Below, in pieces: positions 41,948-52,244 of a stretch of DNA of 64,000 nt. Where the stretch lies: contig OZ245886.1 of the NCBI GenBank assembly GCA_965229525.1, positions 1,922,001 through 1,986,000 of the forward strand. Direction: 5' to 3'. A program made the position numbers and the translations under genes. Source of the DNA: HXMU1420-13 sp965229525 (lineage in GTDB: Bacteria; Bacteroidota; Rhodothermia; Balneolales; Balneolaceae). Under the pieces are notes generated by a model that was not told where the DNA came from, did no database searches, and worked only from the letters and a program-made list of their open reading frames with translations. The stretch's first letter is position 1. Each line of letters starts with the position of its first letter.

Positions 41948-44065
41948 TTGAAACACCTATTCGTTTTCGTTGCTTTATTACTGTTAGCAGAAAGTGCATA
42001 CGCTCAAGCATCTTTTGAAAGAGAAGAAACTAGTGCCGGTATTCTTGGTTTATCAATTACAAACTTTGGCACATTAGGGAAACCAGACGTACGAAATAAC
42101 CCCGAAGGAGGTTTTAGTATGAGGTACCCAACCGACACAGGAACAGAGCATTTATTCGAGGCAGGAATATGGATAGGGGCACAATATAATAATGCAGCTC
42201 TTCGGGTATCGACAGCTTCAATAACCACTAGTGGTGGCTATTCCAGGGGGGCATCTGGTTTTGAGTTCACAGCAGATGCAGAGTTAGCTAGACGAAGTAA
42301 TAATCCAAATGATGAATTCTTTTCTCCCTTTTCAATAGGTGAGCAAGATATTATAGCACAATTTACTGACCGAAGAAGAGACATCAATGGAACCTCAATA
42401 AATGGTCATGATACTCCATTGTTTGCAGATGTAACTCTTGAAAGTTATAACTGGGGGTTCCCCTTTACAGAGAACTTTACCATTATTAAGTACGAAATAA
42501 CAAATAACACGGGAATTCATTCTTCAGCGTCTACTTGGGATAGTGTTTTTGTTGGAATGTATGCTGATTTGGTAGTTCGAAATGTAAATACCACAACAGA
42601 AACCGGTGGAGCATTCTTCAATAAAAATGGCATTGGGTATCTAGACTCACTGTATACTGCCTATGTTTTTGATGCTGGCTCACCAGATAATCCTGCAATT
42701 AATACATACGGTGCTATGTCAATAATTGGAGCTGAATATCGTGGTGAATTTTTCCATCCATCAAATAAGAATAGATTGGAAGCACAAGGATTGAAAGCGC
42801 CATTTATTGATCCTAGTTACTGGTTATTTGCCTCTGGAACTGGATTGTATGTTAGACCTAGTAATGATCAGCTTAGATATGAAAGAATGGCAACAAAGTT
42901 CCCACTTGATTCTGTTATCGCAGGTCAGCCAGTAAGAGAGCAACTTAGAACAGATGGCCAAACTGCCAACGGGAACTACATATCTATGCTTTCTATTGGG
43001 CCATTTCCTACTGTTGAAGATGGTGAAACCATTACGGTATACTTTGCCTTTTCAGCTGCATTAAAACCAGATGAGTTTCAAGGTCAAGCAGGAAAAAGTA
43101 TAGACAATGAGGACTCGAGAGTTGAATTAGTAAAAACAATATCGAGTATAAATAGAGTATTCCAGGGAGAAGATAAAAATGGCAACGGTGTTCTTGATCC
43201 CGATGAAGACACAGATGAAAATGGAGAATTGACACGATATTTATTCCCAACACCACCTGATAATCCAAATATTCGAGTTGAGTTAGATGCTGGTAAAGTC
43301 ACAATATATTGGGATAAGAAAGCCGAAAGCAGTGTAGATCGTGTTTCCGGGGAACAAGATTTTGAAGGATATAGGGTGTATCGTTCTGAATTAGGGGATG
43401 ATCTGAACCCCCAGGCACGATTAATTAGAGAATTTGATACACCTGGAAATGATGTAGCCTTTAATACAGGGTTTAATGAAATAGAATTAGATTCACCTGT
43501 AATCTTTCCAGGTGATACAAATACATATCATTATGCATTTGAAATCAATGATTTATTAAGTGGGTGGCAATATGAGCTTTCTGTTACCGCTTTTGACAAA
43601 GGAAGTGATGAGTTTGAAATTGAAGGTTTAGAAACAAGTCCAAATGTAAATGCTGTTCGTGTTTTTCCAGGAACACCAGCGAACGAAAACTTTGGTAGTT
43701 CGGGAGCTGAATTTAAAGTTGGGGTTTATCCCAATCCATATAGGATTAATGCAGCCTGGGATGGAACACAGGAAAATGAGCGAAGGCTCAATTTTTATAA
43801 TTTACCTGCAAGTGCAGAGGTTCGTATCTACACAATTGCAGGAGATATTGTTGGAGAATTTACTCACGATTCGGAATCATATAACGGTGATATTGGATGG
43901 TTTTCCAATTTCAGCGACGATCCAAGGGTGTTACCTGGTGGGGAACACGCATGGGATCTTCAAACAAATGCCAATCAAAACTTAACTTCGGGGTTATATA
44001 TATACTCCGTAAAAGATTTGGCAACAGGAGAGATACAAACAGGTAAAATCGTAATCATTAAATAA
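41948..44065 (+). CDS. Large secreted protein with C-terminal sorting-like domain
   Basis: 705 residues from TTG with a signal peptide (about 1-20, ending SAYA). The body is beta-rich. A calcium-binding-like segment DKNGNGVLDPDEDTDENG lies at about 408-425, followed by a fibronectin type III-like region and a C-terminal module with VGVYPNPYRIN, then GLYIYSVKDLATGE and a final KIVIIK. This tail is like type IX secretion A-type sorting domains. It is probably exported to the surface. It is the first gene of the cluster; the next gene begins 11 bp later. Confidence 0.82.
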   Translation: MKHLFVFVALLLLAESAYAQASFEREETSAGILGLSITNFGTLGKPDVRNNPEGGFSMRYPTDTGTEHLFEAGIWIGAQYNNAALRVSTASITTSGGYSRGASGFEFTADAELARRSNNPNDEFFSPFSIGEQDIIAQFTDRRRDINGTSINGHDTPLFADVTLESYNWGFPFTENFTIIKYEITNNTGIHSSASTWDSVFVGMYADLVVRNVNTTTETGGAFFNKNGIGYLDSLYTAYVFDAGSPDNPAINTYGAMSIIGAEYRGEFFHPSNKNRLEAQGLKAPFIDPSYWLFASGTGLYVRPSNDQLRYERMATKFPLDSVIAGQPVREQLRTDGQTANGNYISMLSIGPFPTVEDGETITVYFAFSAALKPDEFQGQAGKSIDNEDSRVELVKTISSINRVFQGEDKNGNGVLDPDEDTDENGELTRYLFPTPPDNPNIRVELDAGKVTIYWDKKAESSVDRVSGEQDFEGYRVYRSELGDDLNPQARLIREFDTPGNDVAFNTGFNEIELDSPVIFPGDTNTYHYAFEINDLLSGWQYELSVTAFDKGSDEFEIEGLETSPNVNAVRVFPGTPANENFGSSGAEFKVGVYPNPYRINAAWDGTQENERRLNFYNLPASAEVRIYTIAGDIVGEFTHDSESYNGDIGWFSNFSDDPRVLPGGEHAWDLQTNANQNLTSGLYIYSVKDLATGEIQTGKIVIIK

Positions 44066-44076
44066 AACAATCAATT

Positions 44077-46707
44077 ATGAAAAAACTGATACCATTGTTT
44101 TTTATAGCTATAAGTTTGATTTCAACAGAACTTATTGCGCAAGTAGATACAGTCACAATACGTGAGCTAAACACATATGAAGATTTAACTGAGTTTTCAG
44201 AATCTGCAATTGAAGCCCACCCTTTAGAAGGTGTGCCAGTTCAGTTTACTGCAGTTGTTGTTTCTTACCCAAAAAGTTCTGGATTAGCCAATCCTGATGA
44301 CGACGACAATGATGGAGTTGTTGATGGAATAGGCCGGGTTCATGTCTTTGTAATTGATACTAGTGCTGCTAGCATGGGACGTGACGGTATGTCGATTCAA
44401 ATTGTTGAAGGCAACTATAGACTAATGGATGGATTTACTAGAGGTGATGTTTTAACTGTAACGGGTGACCTTGGATTCTTTAGCGGAACTGCTCAATTTG
44501 ATGTTGAAACCGTTGATCGAGAAGGAAATGTTTTTGAAGAATTCCCTCATCTTGCTGGCCTGGTAGATCCCTGGGAAGTTGATCTAACTGAAATCAACAT
44601 ATTTGAAGAAAATTCACTGTCAATGAACATTGATAACTATGGTAAATACAATAATGCATATATAAAATTATCAGGTGCAATTGTTAGTAACGTTTCAACT
44701 GGCGATCGTCCAAATTGGGCGGTTAATAAAGATAATTCTCGAATCTATGTTTATGATACTTCTCTACGTTTTAGAAATGATCATGCAATTGGTGCTGAGG
44801 GGTATTTGGTAGACTATAATGCTCGTAGAGTTGATAGTTTAGATGGTGAGTTTGTACCGCCTGCCGCTGGTGCTGATATAGATATTAGTGGTTACCTGAC
44901 ATATTCAGGTGATGATCCCGACGGTATTGTTGATGGTGGTGCTTTCAGTATAAATCCATTTGAAGATGGTGTTGTTTGGTTGAATAACTTTAGGTTTGTA
45001 GATGGTGTTGATGGATTTGAATGGCCAAATGATGTTGTTGTTAATGGATTGCCACCAATTATTAGCGATGTTTCACTATCTGATTCAAGTTTCGTTCCTG
45101 ATGTTGCTATTACTGTTTCTGCTACAATTGTTGGTGCAGAAGGCGCAACTGTTACTGCAGCAAATCTAATTTATACAGCAGCCGGTGTAACTGATACACT
45201 TGCAATGACTGCAAATGGTGATGAGTACTCAGCTACTTTACCTGCATTTAGTAATTTTACTCCGGTTTCTTTCATCGTTCAGGCTTCTGATGATAATGGA
45301 ATTACTGGCTCGTCTCCAATAGCTGGTAGTTATAGCTTCATTATTCAGACCGGCGCTATTCCATCCATCTCTATTCTTCAAAAAACAGGTGATGGATCAA
45401 CTGGTGCAAGCCCACTAGCTGGTCGTGGTTCATTCCCTATGGATATCACAGCAACAGTTGTTTCTGCGTTTGCTCAAGATGGTATAATTGTAATTCAGGA
45501 CAACACTGAAATGTGGTCTGGAATTTACATTGAATCAACTAGCGCAACACAGGCATTAAACAGAGGTGATGTAATTAATATAACACAAGGCGAAGTCGTT
45601 GAAGTACCCATTAGTGACTTTGGAATTAGTAGTGCACCGGTATCTCAGTTGGTAAATACTACATTTACGGTAGAGAATACGGGTACAGATATCGAAGCAT
45701 TAATTCCTTCTCTATTTACTGCAGATGTAGTTGCACTTCAGGCAGGTGGTGAAATCGAGCCTTATGAAGGAATGGTTGTAAAGTTTGAAAATGCTAAGCT
45801 CGTATCGGTTGATTCATTTGGTGAATTCCAAATTGCAAACTTGAAAGATGGTGAGACTGAATATCCGTCTTCAGGTATGATTGTTAACGAAGATATGCGA
45901 CTTCCATTTGGTGACACTGATTTCCCTGGTGATGCAAACAGAACTGCGAAAGATGGTGTAATTTGGGATGCAGTTTATGGTATAGTTTCACCAGCATTCG
46001 GTAATGGTCTTGTTCATCCAAGAGGTGTTGAAGATTTAATTGCTGATAACTGGTCAAATGTTTCACAATTTGACTTAATCGCCCCGGGTGATAGTGCAGT
46101 AGTTGTTGTAGAAACTGACATTCAAGTGACTTGGGAAGAAGCATTCGATTATGACAATGACCCTGTGACTTACACTTGGACACTATATAATTCCGCAGAT
46201 ACTTCTGTTGTTGTTTCATTGGCTTCTGATAATGAAGGAGTTGACCCAATGATATCACTAGATTATGCAACTGTAGACGGTCTGTTAGCTAGTGCTGGTC
46301 TTGAAAATGGTCAAACTGGAACATTTTTCTGGGACGTTGTTGCTGCTTCATCGCTAGACACTACAACTTCTAGTTTGAACTTCTTGTCACTAACAAAAGC
46401 TGTTGAAGCAGTGTCAAGTGAATTAGATTATGAAACGCCTGCTCGTTATTCACTGGAGCAAAACTATCCTAACCCTTTCAACCCAAGCACAAATATCAAC
46501 TTTGCAATCCCACAAGCAAGCAAAGTGACTCTTACAGTGTATGATATGCTGGGTAGAAAAGTTGCTACACTAATTGATGGCGAGCAATTAAACGCTGCGA
46601 ATCATAGTGTAAGATTTAATGCTTCAGCGTTAGCAAGTGGTATGTATATCTACCGCATAGAAGCTGGAAATTTTGTAAGCACACGAAAAATGATGCTTAT
46701 CAAGTAA
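44077..46707 (+). CDS. Type IX secretion cargo protein with OB-fold-like domains
   Basis: 876 residues with a signal peptide (1-21, ending ELIAQ). Two regions (about 45-160 and 430-560) look like OB-fold domains of the kind fused to secreted nucleases and lamin-tail proteins, each containing VxVxFTAxVVS or DITATVVSAFAQDG. An Ig-like segment lies between them. The last ~80 residues are a classic sorting tail: LEQNYPNPFNPSTNINFAIP, VYDMLGRKVATLIDG, ASGMYIYRIEAG and MMLIK. No catalytic domain is visible, so it is likely a surface binding protein. A strong terminator follows. Confidence 0.88.
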   Translation: MKKLIPLFFIAISLISTELIAQVDTVTIRELNTYEDLTEFSESAIEAHPLEGVPVQFTAVVVSYPKSSGLANPDDDDNDGVVDGIGRVHVFVIDTSAASMGRDGMSIQIVEGNYRLMDGFTRGDVLTVTGDLGFFSGTAQFDVETVDREGNVFEEFPHLAGLVDPWEVDLTEINIFEENSLSMNIDNYGKYNNAYIKLSGAIVSNVSTGDRPNWAVNKDNSRIYVYDTSLRFRNDHAIGAEGYLVDYNARRVDSLDGEFVPPAAGADIDISGYLTYSGDDPDGIVDGGAFSINPFEDGVVWLNNFRFVDGVDGFEWPNDVVVNGLPPIISDVSLSDSSFVPDVAITVSATIVGAEGATVTAANLIYTAAGVTDTLAMTANGDEYSATLPAFSNFTPVSFIVQASDDNGITGSSPIAGSYSFIIQTGAIPSISILQKTGDGSTGASPLAGRGSFPMDITATVVSAFAQDGIIVIQDNTEMWSGIYIESTSATQALNRGDVINITQGEVVEVPISDFGISSAPVSQLVNTTFTVENTGTDIEALIPSLFTADVVALQAGGEIEPYEGMVVKFENAKLVSVDSFGEFQIANLKDGETEYPSSGMIVNEDMRLPFGDTDFPGDANRTAKDGVIWDAVYGIVSPAFGNGLVHPRGVEDLIADNWSNVSQFDLIAPGDSAVVVVETDIQVTWEEAFDYDNDPVTYTWTLYNSADTSVVVSLASDNEGVDPMISLDYATVDGLLASAGLENGQTGTFFWDVVAASSLDTTTSSLNFLSLTKAVEAVSSELDYETPARYSLEQNYPNPFNPSTNINFAIPQASKVTLTVYDMLGRKVATLIDGEQLNAANHSVRFNASALASGMYIYRIEAGNFVSTRKMMLIK

Positions 46708-46714
46708 AAACTTT

Positions 46715-46750
46715 AAATGCAGACTGGCTTATCCCGGTCTGCATTTTTTT
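46715..46750 (+). terminator. Intrinsic terminator inside the secretion cluster
   Basis: AAATGCAGAC (46715-46724) pairs with GTCTGCATTT (46737-46746) and is followed by T. The next gene begins only 12 bp later, leaving no room for a separate promoter, so partial read-through is implied. Confidence 0.85.
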
Positions 46751-46762
46751 AAAATTTGACCA

Positions 46763-48286
46763 TTGCGATCTTTTAATATCATAAAAATTCTTCTGGTTGT
46801 GCTGCTTGTAGTTACAGTATGTGACTCAGCTCCAACAGGTGATTTCGTTGAGAATCAGCCTCCCAGTACTTTTTTAACTGTTGAGCAGATCAACCGAGAG
46901 GGTGATTTTAGATTATCAAGTCAAATTAATATCTCGTGGTGGGGTACCGATAGTGATGGATTCATAGTAGGGTATGAGTACGCGATAAATGATACCTCAG
47001 AAAATGCCTGGACATTCACTTCAAAAACTGATAGTACTTTTATTTTACCTATCCAAGAAGGGTTAATCGAAGATGATGTACTGTTTAAAATCAGAGCGGT
47101 AGATAATGAAGGAGCTATAGACCAAATTGGTGCGCGTTTAGTTTTCCCAATTATAAACTCTGCTCCTACCGTAAGTATAAATTTCACTGAAACACCTCCA
47201 GATACTCTATTCTCAATTGCCAGCTTTGGTTGGACAATCGATGATCCCGATGGAATTGGAAATATTGTTTCTACAGAAATTGCTATTAATGACACCGTAT
47301 CCGGGTGGGTTGATATTCCACTTTCACAGGTTATAGATGGCCGAATTTTTCTAACCCTTGATTTTGATAACACTTCACTCGGAAATGCCGAGGCTGATAT
47401 ATTATTTGGACGATCATTTACTAGAGGTTTGGATTCTCAAGGTAATCCTCTTCAAATTTCAAATATCAACGTAGGTAGTAGAAATACATTTTTTGTAAGA
47501 ACTACAGATGCTGCAGGGGCTCAGAGTGAACCAGATACAGTTAGTTGGTTTGTTAAACCAAGAACATCAAATGTTTTATTTATTAATGATTTTAGTGGGG
47601 TATCATCTTTTACAAAACAACAATTTCATCTTGAAAATCTTAACGACATAGGCATTCAACCAGATATTTGGCTGATTAACACAGGAGAAGTAACACAAGA
47701 CAAAATTGCTTTGTCCGACCAGTTTCCAACAGTCATTAATCCCACTCTAAAAAAGTCGTTATTAGCCTGGGATCATATTTATTGGATATCAAATGATATA
47801 GACAGAAATATTACATATGCATTAGATATCACTTCTGAGTTTGTAGATAATGGCGGTACCATTTTTATAAATATACCAATGAAGCAGCTGAATCTATCCG
47901 ACGAGATATTCAATTTCATTCCAGTGGATTCAATTGGGTACTTCCCAACAGGTGGATTTGAAACTGGATTCCTAATTAACGATGATGTTGATGTGACCCC
48001 CTTACCTGGTATTAATAATATTACTCTTAAGACAAATGCCCGACAAGTTGGCGTTTTACCTATTAAAGAATTGCCTGACGCAACATTATTATATCAAACG
48101 GATTTTAGAGCCACGACTTTAATTGGTCGTACTGTAGACTATACCATTTTTGAAGGTGTTGCAGTAGAAAACAGAGAGAAAAATTTGATTTACTTCGGTA
48201 TGGATTTGTCAATACTAGACGGATCAAACAATGTGAATGAACTACTTCAGGATCTTCTTATCAACAGACTAAAATTTAAACAATAG
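46763..48286 (+). CDS. Lipoprotein with fibronectin/Ig-like repeats
   Basis: 507 residues from TTG. The hydrophobic signal ends LLVVTVCDSA, a plausible lipobox with C20. The first half contains repeats of the pattern WWGTDSDGFIVGYEYAI and FGWTIDDPDGIGNIVSTEIA, typical of Ig/fibronectin-like modules that describe relations between strands. The second half (about 270-507) is an alpha/beta domain (NVLFINDFSG, AWDHIYWISNDI). No enzyme motif is recognised. It lies 4 bp upstream of the TonB-dependent receptor, so the pair may work together like a receptor with its surface lipoprotein. Confidence 0.75.
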   Translation: MRSFNIIKILLVVLLVVTVCDSAPTGDFVENQPPSTFLTVEQINREGDFRLSSQINISWWGTDSDGFIVGYEYAINDTSENAWTFTSKTDSTFILPIQEGLIEDDVLFKIRAVDNEGAIDQIGARLVFPIINSAPTVSINFTETPPDTLFSIASFGWTIDDPDGIGNIVSTEIAINDTVSGWVDIPLSQVIDGRIFLTLDFDNTSLGNAEADILFGRSFTRGLDSQGNPLQISNINVGSRNTFFVRTTDAAGAQSEPDTVSWFVKPRTSNVLFINDFSGVSSFTKQQFHLENLNDIGIQPDIWLINTGEVTQDKIALSDQFPTVINPTLKKSLLAWDHIYWISNDIDRNITYALDITSEFVDNGGTIFINIPMKQLNLSDEIFNFIPVDSIGYFPTGGFETGFLINDDVDVTPLPGINNITLKTNARQVGVLPIKELPDATLLYQTDFRATTLIGRTVDYTIFEGVAVENREKNLIYFGMDLSILDGSNNVNELLQDLLINRLKFKQ

Positions 48287-48290
48287 CATT

Positions 48291-51254
48291 ATGAGGAATA
48301 CCCTTTTATTCGGCTTCTTTTTTCTATTTGGATTGATTTCAATGGATGCTATTGCACAAAGAGCAGGGACTGGAAATATTAGTGGAGTTATTACCGAAGC
48401 AGGTATTAATGAGCCATTGCCAACTGTGAGTGTTCGAATTCTTGGTTCTAATTCCGGAGCTGCAACCGATTTAGATGGTAGATATACCATCCGTAATGTT
48501 CGACCAGGAGAATACACCATTGAGATTTCATTTTTAGGATTTAAGCGTGTACAAATAACCGGAGTTCGTGTTGTAGAAGGTGAAACCACTGAAGTGAATC
48601 ATGCGCTTGAAGAAGAAGTTTACGAATCAGATCAGGAAGTCGTTGTAATTGGCGAGGCTCCAATTTTTGATGTTGAAAAGTCTAATACATCGGTTACAAT
48701 ATCAAAACAAGATTTGGAAGCGGCTCCAATACAAAGGGTTGAGGATGCTGTTTCATTACAATCGGGAGTAGTAAAGGATCCAACAGGATTATACATTAAA
48801 GGGGGTAGAGCCTACGAAACAGGGTTTGTTGTTGATGGCGTATCGGCTCAAGATCCGTTGGCAGGTACCGGGTTTGGACTGGATTTAGGATCAAATTCTT
48901 TCTCAAACGTCGAAGTCATCACAGGTGGAGTAGGCGCTGAATATGGTGATGTGACATCAGGTGTTGTTGCTGTACAAACCCAGAATGGGGGAGATACCTA
49001 CGAAGGTACTTTCACTCATAAAAGAGACAATGTTGGTTCGAATGTGATGAGCAATCAAGCTAATTTTTTCGAGGACATTTATGAGCTTAATCTTGGTGGC
49101 CCAAGCTTATTAACTGAAAAATTATTACCGGCTTTGGGGATTAATCTGCCAGGCACCATGACATTTTTCTTAACCGGTCAGGTTGGCCTTACAGATGGTT
49201 ATACAAAAATCTCGGCCAATCAAATTAATTCATCAATTGTAGGGAGTGAGTTTTGGTCACCACGTCAAGGTAATCGCTGGAACGGCATGCTCAAATTGAA
49301 TTACAATATTAGACCAGGTCTAAGAGTTCAGGCAGCCTACAATAGATCACTAACGATTAATCAGAATACGCGAATGCTTCAAATTACCGGGGCTGACACT
49401 CAGATACGCCCTGGGTTTCAATTTGCTTTTTCAAATGGGTTTCTGGATAACGCAAATACATATACCCACGACAGTAACCTGTCTTATATCAAGTGGACCC
49501 AAACGATTAGTGAAAGTTCATTTTATGATGTTCAATTCAGTCGGTTATTTACTCGATTAAGAGCAGACGCTAACGGACGAGATTGGCGACCCGATAATGT
49601 AGATAGTGAATTTGATCCGGAAAGTATCGTTACATCACCGGCCGAAGAATTTCAGGGTACGGAGGATTTTACGTATGTATTAGCCGGTCCTGGCTATTTT
49701 AATAATGGCGGTATAGCTCGGCTTTGGCACGATCATTTTGCAGAAGAGTTAACTCTCAAAACTACTTACACAAAGTTTTTTGGTGAACGAGTAAATCAAA
49801 TTGTAATTGGGTTTGAAGCAAAATTCAATGATTATCAGTGGATTGATATTACCAGACCGTGGATTGGCGCTCCGATTCAAATTGATGAGAATACGGTATC
49901 AGAAACATTTAGAGTAGGCGAGACTTTTGATGCCTGGAGAGTGAAACCCAAACGTGGCGCTCTTTTTATAACCGATAAAGTTCGCTACAATGGTTTGATA
50001 GCTAATATTGGTGCAAGGATTGAATACTGGGCGCCCGGAGCTTATGTTGATAATGCCGTTGAAGATGCATTGGATGAAAACTCAATCTCTACGATCCCTC
50101 GTTTTATTGCAGAAGATTATCAGAAGAATACAACAGAACTATTTGGATTACGCTACAAATTTAGATTCCTGCCAAAAGTAAACGTCTCTTTCCCGGTAAA
50201 AGATAACCAGGTACTCTTTTTTAATTACGGTCATTCAGCAAGAGTACCTCACCCTACGTTTATTTATGCGGGTTTAGACCCATTCTTCCAGGATCAGTCA
50301 GACCTACCTGATTTAGGGAATCCTAACTTGAATCCAGAAATCGATATCTCTTATGAAATAGGGCTTCGAAATCAAATTACTGCAAATGATGCTTTCAATA
50401 TATCTGCTTTCTGGCGAGATAAGTACGATTTCGTTACCTCACAACTAATACGTGTACAGGATGTTGACGGTCGTGATGTTTCTAAGGCATTTCGAATTAA
50501 TGGAGACTATGCCCGAGCTCGGGGTATTGAAATGTCGTACATCAAGCGATATCGAGATTTACTGCGCGGTCAATTATCATTCACTTACTCAAGAGCGGAA
50601 GGCTTAAGTTCAACTACCGACGACAATTTAAACAGTATAAATGCGCGTCAAAATATTGGAGCAAATGTAGAGACCCCTTTAGCCTGGGATCGCCCGTTCG
50701 ATATAAAAGGGAACGTAACGTTTACCTATGACCGAGCCAACCCACTATTTGATCTCGGGATACTAAACGACTTCCAAATGTTTTTATCAGCAGTGTGGAG
50801 AAGTGGTACACGATATACTCCAACGGAACTTGTTGGCTTTCAACGAAATCCTGTGACAGGTATAGAAGATTGGAGACCGATCTACGAAACCGTAGATGAT
50901 CCGGCAAAGAGATTTAGTCGAGTTGGTCCTGCCTGGTTTACCATGGATTTCAACTTCCGAAAGTGGTTTGAAATCAATGGCGCAAGAATTTCAACTTTTG
51001 TAGAAATCACAAACTTATTAAATAACAGAAGTTCAGTAATAGTTAATCCTGTAACAGGGGAGGGCTATAAACAATACCCAACTGATCCGGCTACATTAAT
51101 TGCATTAAGAGATGACCGCAGTTTTGATGTTCCGGGCAATGTTCGAGATCCTCGTTATATAGATCCAACAGATAATAATTTACCAGCTTATGATAACCCT
51201 GCGAATTACATAGAGCAGAGACATATCATGGTTGGTGTATCGGTTCGTTTTTAA
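48291..51254 (+). CDS. TonB-dependent receptor, large (SusC-size)
   Basis: 987 residues. Signal peptide (1-22, ending DAIAQ), carboxypeptidase regulatory-like domain (about 28-110, NISGVITEAGINEPLPTVSV), plug (about 130-240, GLYIKGGRAYETGFVVDGVS and GGVGAEYGDVTSGVVAVQT) and a barrel ending in RHIMVGVSVRF with a terminal phenylalanine, as expected for BAM-inserted proteins. No SusD-like partner is adjacent. Instead it is followed directly (adjacent stop/start) by a PorV/PorQ-family gene, a pairing that suggests a role in secretion or surface assembly rather than simple nutrient import. Confidence 0.92.
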   Translation: MRNTLLFGFFFLFGLISMDAIAQRAGTGNISGVITEAGINEPLPTVSVRILGSNSGAATDLDGRYTIRNVRPGEYTIEISFLGFKRVQITGVRVVEGETTEVNHALEEEVYESDQEVVVIGEAPIFDVEKSNTSVTISKQDLEAAPIQRVEDAVSLQSGVVKDPTGLYIKGGRAYETGFVVDGVSAQDPLAGTGFGLDLGSNSFSNVEVITGGVGAEYGDVTSGVVAVQTQNGGDTYEGTFTHKRDNVGSNVMSNQANFFEDIYELNLGGPSLLTEKLLPALGINLPGTMTFFLTGQVGLTDGYTKISANQINSSIVGSEFWSPRQGNRWNGMLKLNYNIRPGLRVQAAYNRSLTINQNTRMLQITGADTQIRPGFQFAFSNGFLDNANTYTHDSNLSYIKWTQTISESSFYDVQFSRLFTRLRADANGRDWRPDNVDSEFDPESIVTSPAEEFQGTEDFTYVLAGPGYFNNGGIARLWHDHFAEELTLKTTYTKFFGERVNQIVIGFEAKFNDYQWIDITRPWIGAPIQIDENTVSETFRVGETFDAWRVKPKRGALFITDKVRYNGLIANIGARIEYWAPGAYVDNAVEDALDENSISTIPRFIAEDYQKNTTELFGLRYKFRFLPKVNVSFPVKDNQVLFFNYGHSARVPHPTFIYAGLDPFFQDQSDLPDLGNPNLNPEIDISYEIGLRNQITANDAFNISAFWRDKYDFVTSQLIRVQDVDGRDVSKAFRINGDYARARGIEMSYIKRYRDLLRGQLSFTYSRAEGLSSTTDDNLNSINARQNIGANVETPLAWDRPFDIKGNVTFTYDRANPLFDLGILNDFQMFLSAVWRSGTRYTPTELVGFQRNPVTGIEDWRPIYETVDDPAKRFSRVGPAWFTMDFNFRKWFEINGARISTFVEITNLLNNRSSVIVNPVTGEGYKQYPTDPATLIALRDDRSFDVPGNVRDPRYIDPTDNNLPAYDNPANYIEQRHIMVGVSVRF

Positions 51255-52244
51255 ATGATATCATTGAAATACATATCAACAACATTACTTCTGCTCTTTT
51301 TTGCAGTACCGCTTTTTGCTCAAGGTGATTTCGGCGAAGATCGAGCAGGAACTGAAGGATTTCAATTCACAAAGATTGCCGTTGATCCAAGAAGTGCAGC
51401 AATGGGAAATTCAAATATGGCCGATGCGTATGATGCATCAAGTTTGTATTGGAACCCAGCTCTTTCTGCTCGCTTAGAAGGGACGAATGTGATGGTAAGT
51501 CATACGGAATATTTTGCTGGAATCACTCAAAATTACATTGCTATTGTTCAACAAGCCGGTACTTTTTCTCTTGGGGGTTCGCTTCAATATTTAGGTTCGG
51601 GCGATATCACAGAAACCACGGAATTTCAACCTTTCGGAACAGGACGAACTTTTAGTACTCATCATATATCAACTGGTTTATCAGCTTCACATAGAGTTAC
51701 CGACTTGTTCAGCTATGGAATCACGGTTCGGTTTTTGATGGAAAAAATTGAGGAAATTCAGTACACAAGTGGGGCAATCGATTTTGGATTTTCCTACTTA
51801 GTAGGAGACACAGGACTTCGATTTGCGGTTGGAATTAACAATTTCGGATTTGATGCATCACCTACTGGAACTACTACAAGAAATACCTTAGATGGTGTTA
51901 TTGAGGTGGAACCGGAAGAACAGCAATCTTTACCAACAAGGTTTTTAATTGGTGCTGCTTACGATTTAATCGACCGTGATGAGACATCACTTGTAGTTAC
52001 AGCGCAAATCACCAATCCAAGTGATAATGCTGAACAGTTCAATATTGGTGCTGAATATGGATTTATGAACCAGTTTTTTGTACGAACGGGTTATGAATTC
52101 GGCATCGAAGAAAGACGTATTCCTAGCCTCGGAGCTGGTGTTAAATTACCAGTTATTAATAGAGAAATCAGAGCAGATTATTCATACTCTTTGTACGAGC
52201 GTTTAGGTGAAATCCATAGAATTGCAATTAGTGTGTCACTTTGA
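51255..52244 (+). CDS. PorV/PorQ-family outer-membrane protein
   Basis: 329 residues with a signal peptide (about 1-23, ending LFAQG). The FadL-like barrel signature of the PorV/PorQ group is visible: FTKIAVDPRSAAMGNSNMAD, then SSLYWNPALSARLEG and a C-terminal RIAISVSL. PorV shuttles type IX secretion cargo from the translocon to the attachment complex, and PorQ has a related role. Two sorting-tail proteins lie in the same cluster. The ATG follows the TonB receptor stop directly. Confidence 0.88.
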   Translation: MISLKYISTTLLLLFFAVPLFAQGDFGEDRAGTEGFQFTKIAVDPRSAAMGNSNMADAYDASSLYWNPALSARLEGTNVMVSHTEYFAGITQNYIAIVQQAGTFSLGGSLQYLGSGDITETTEFQPFGTGRTFSTHHISTGLSASHRVTDLFSYGITVRFLMEKIEEIQYTSGAIDFGFSYLVGDTGLRFAVGINNFGFDASPTGTTTRNTLDGVIEVEPEEQQSLPTRFLIGAAYDLIDRDETSLVVTAQITNPSDNAEQFNIGAEYGFMNQFFVRTGYEFGIEERRIPSLGAGVKLPVINREIRADYSYSLYERLGEIHRIAISVSL

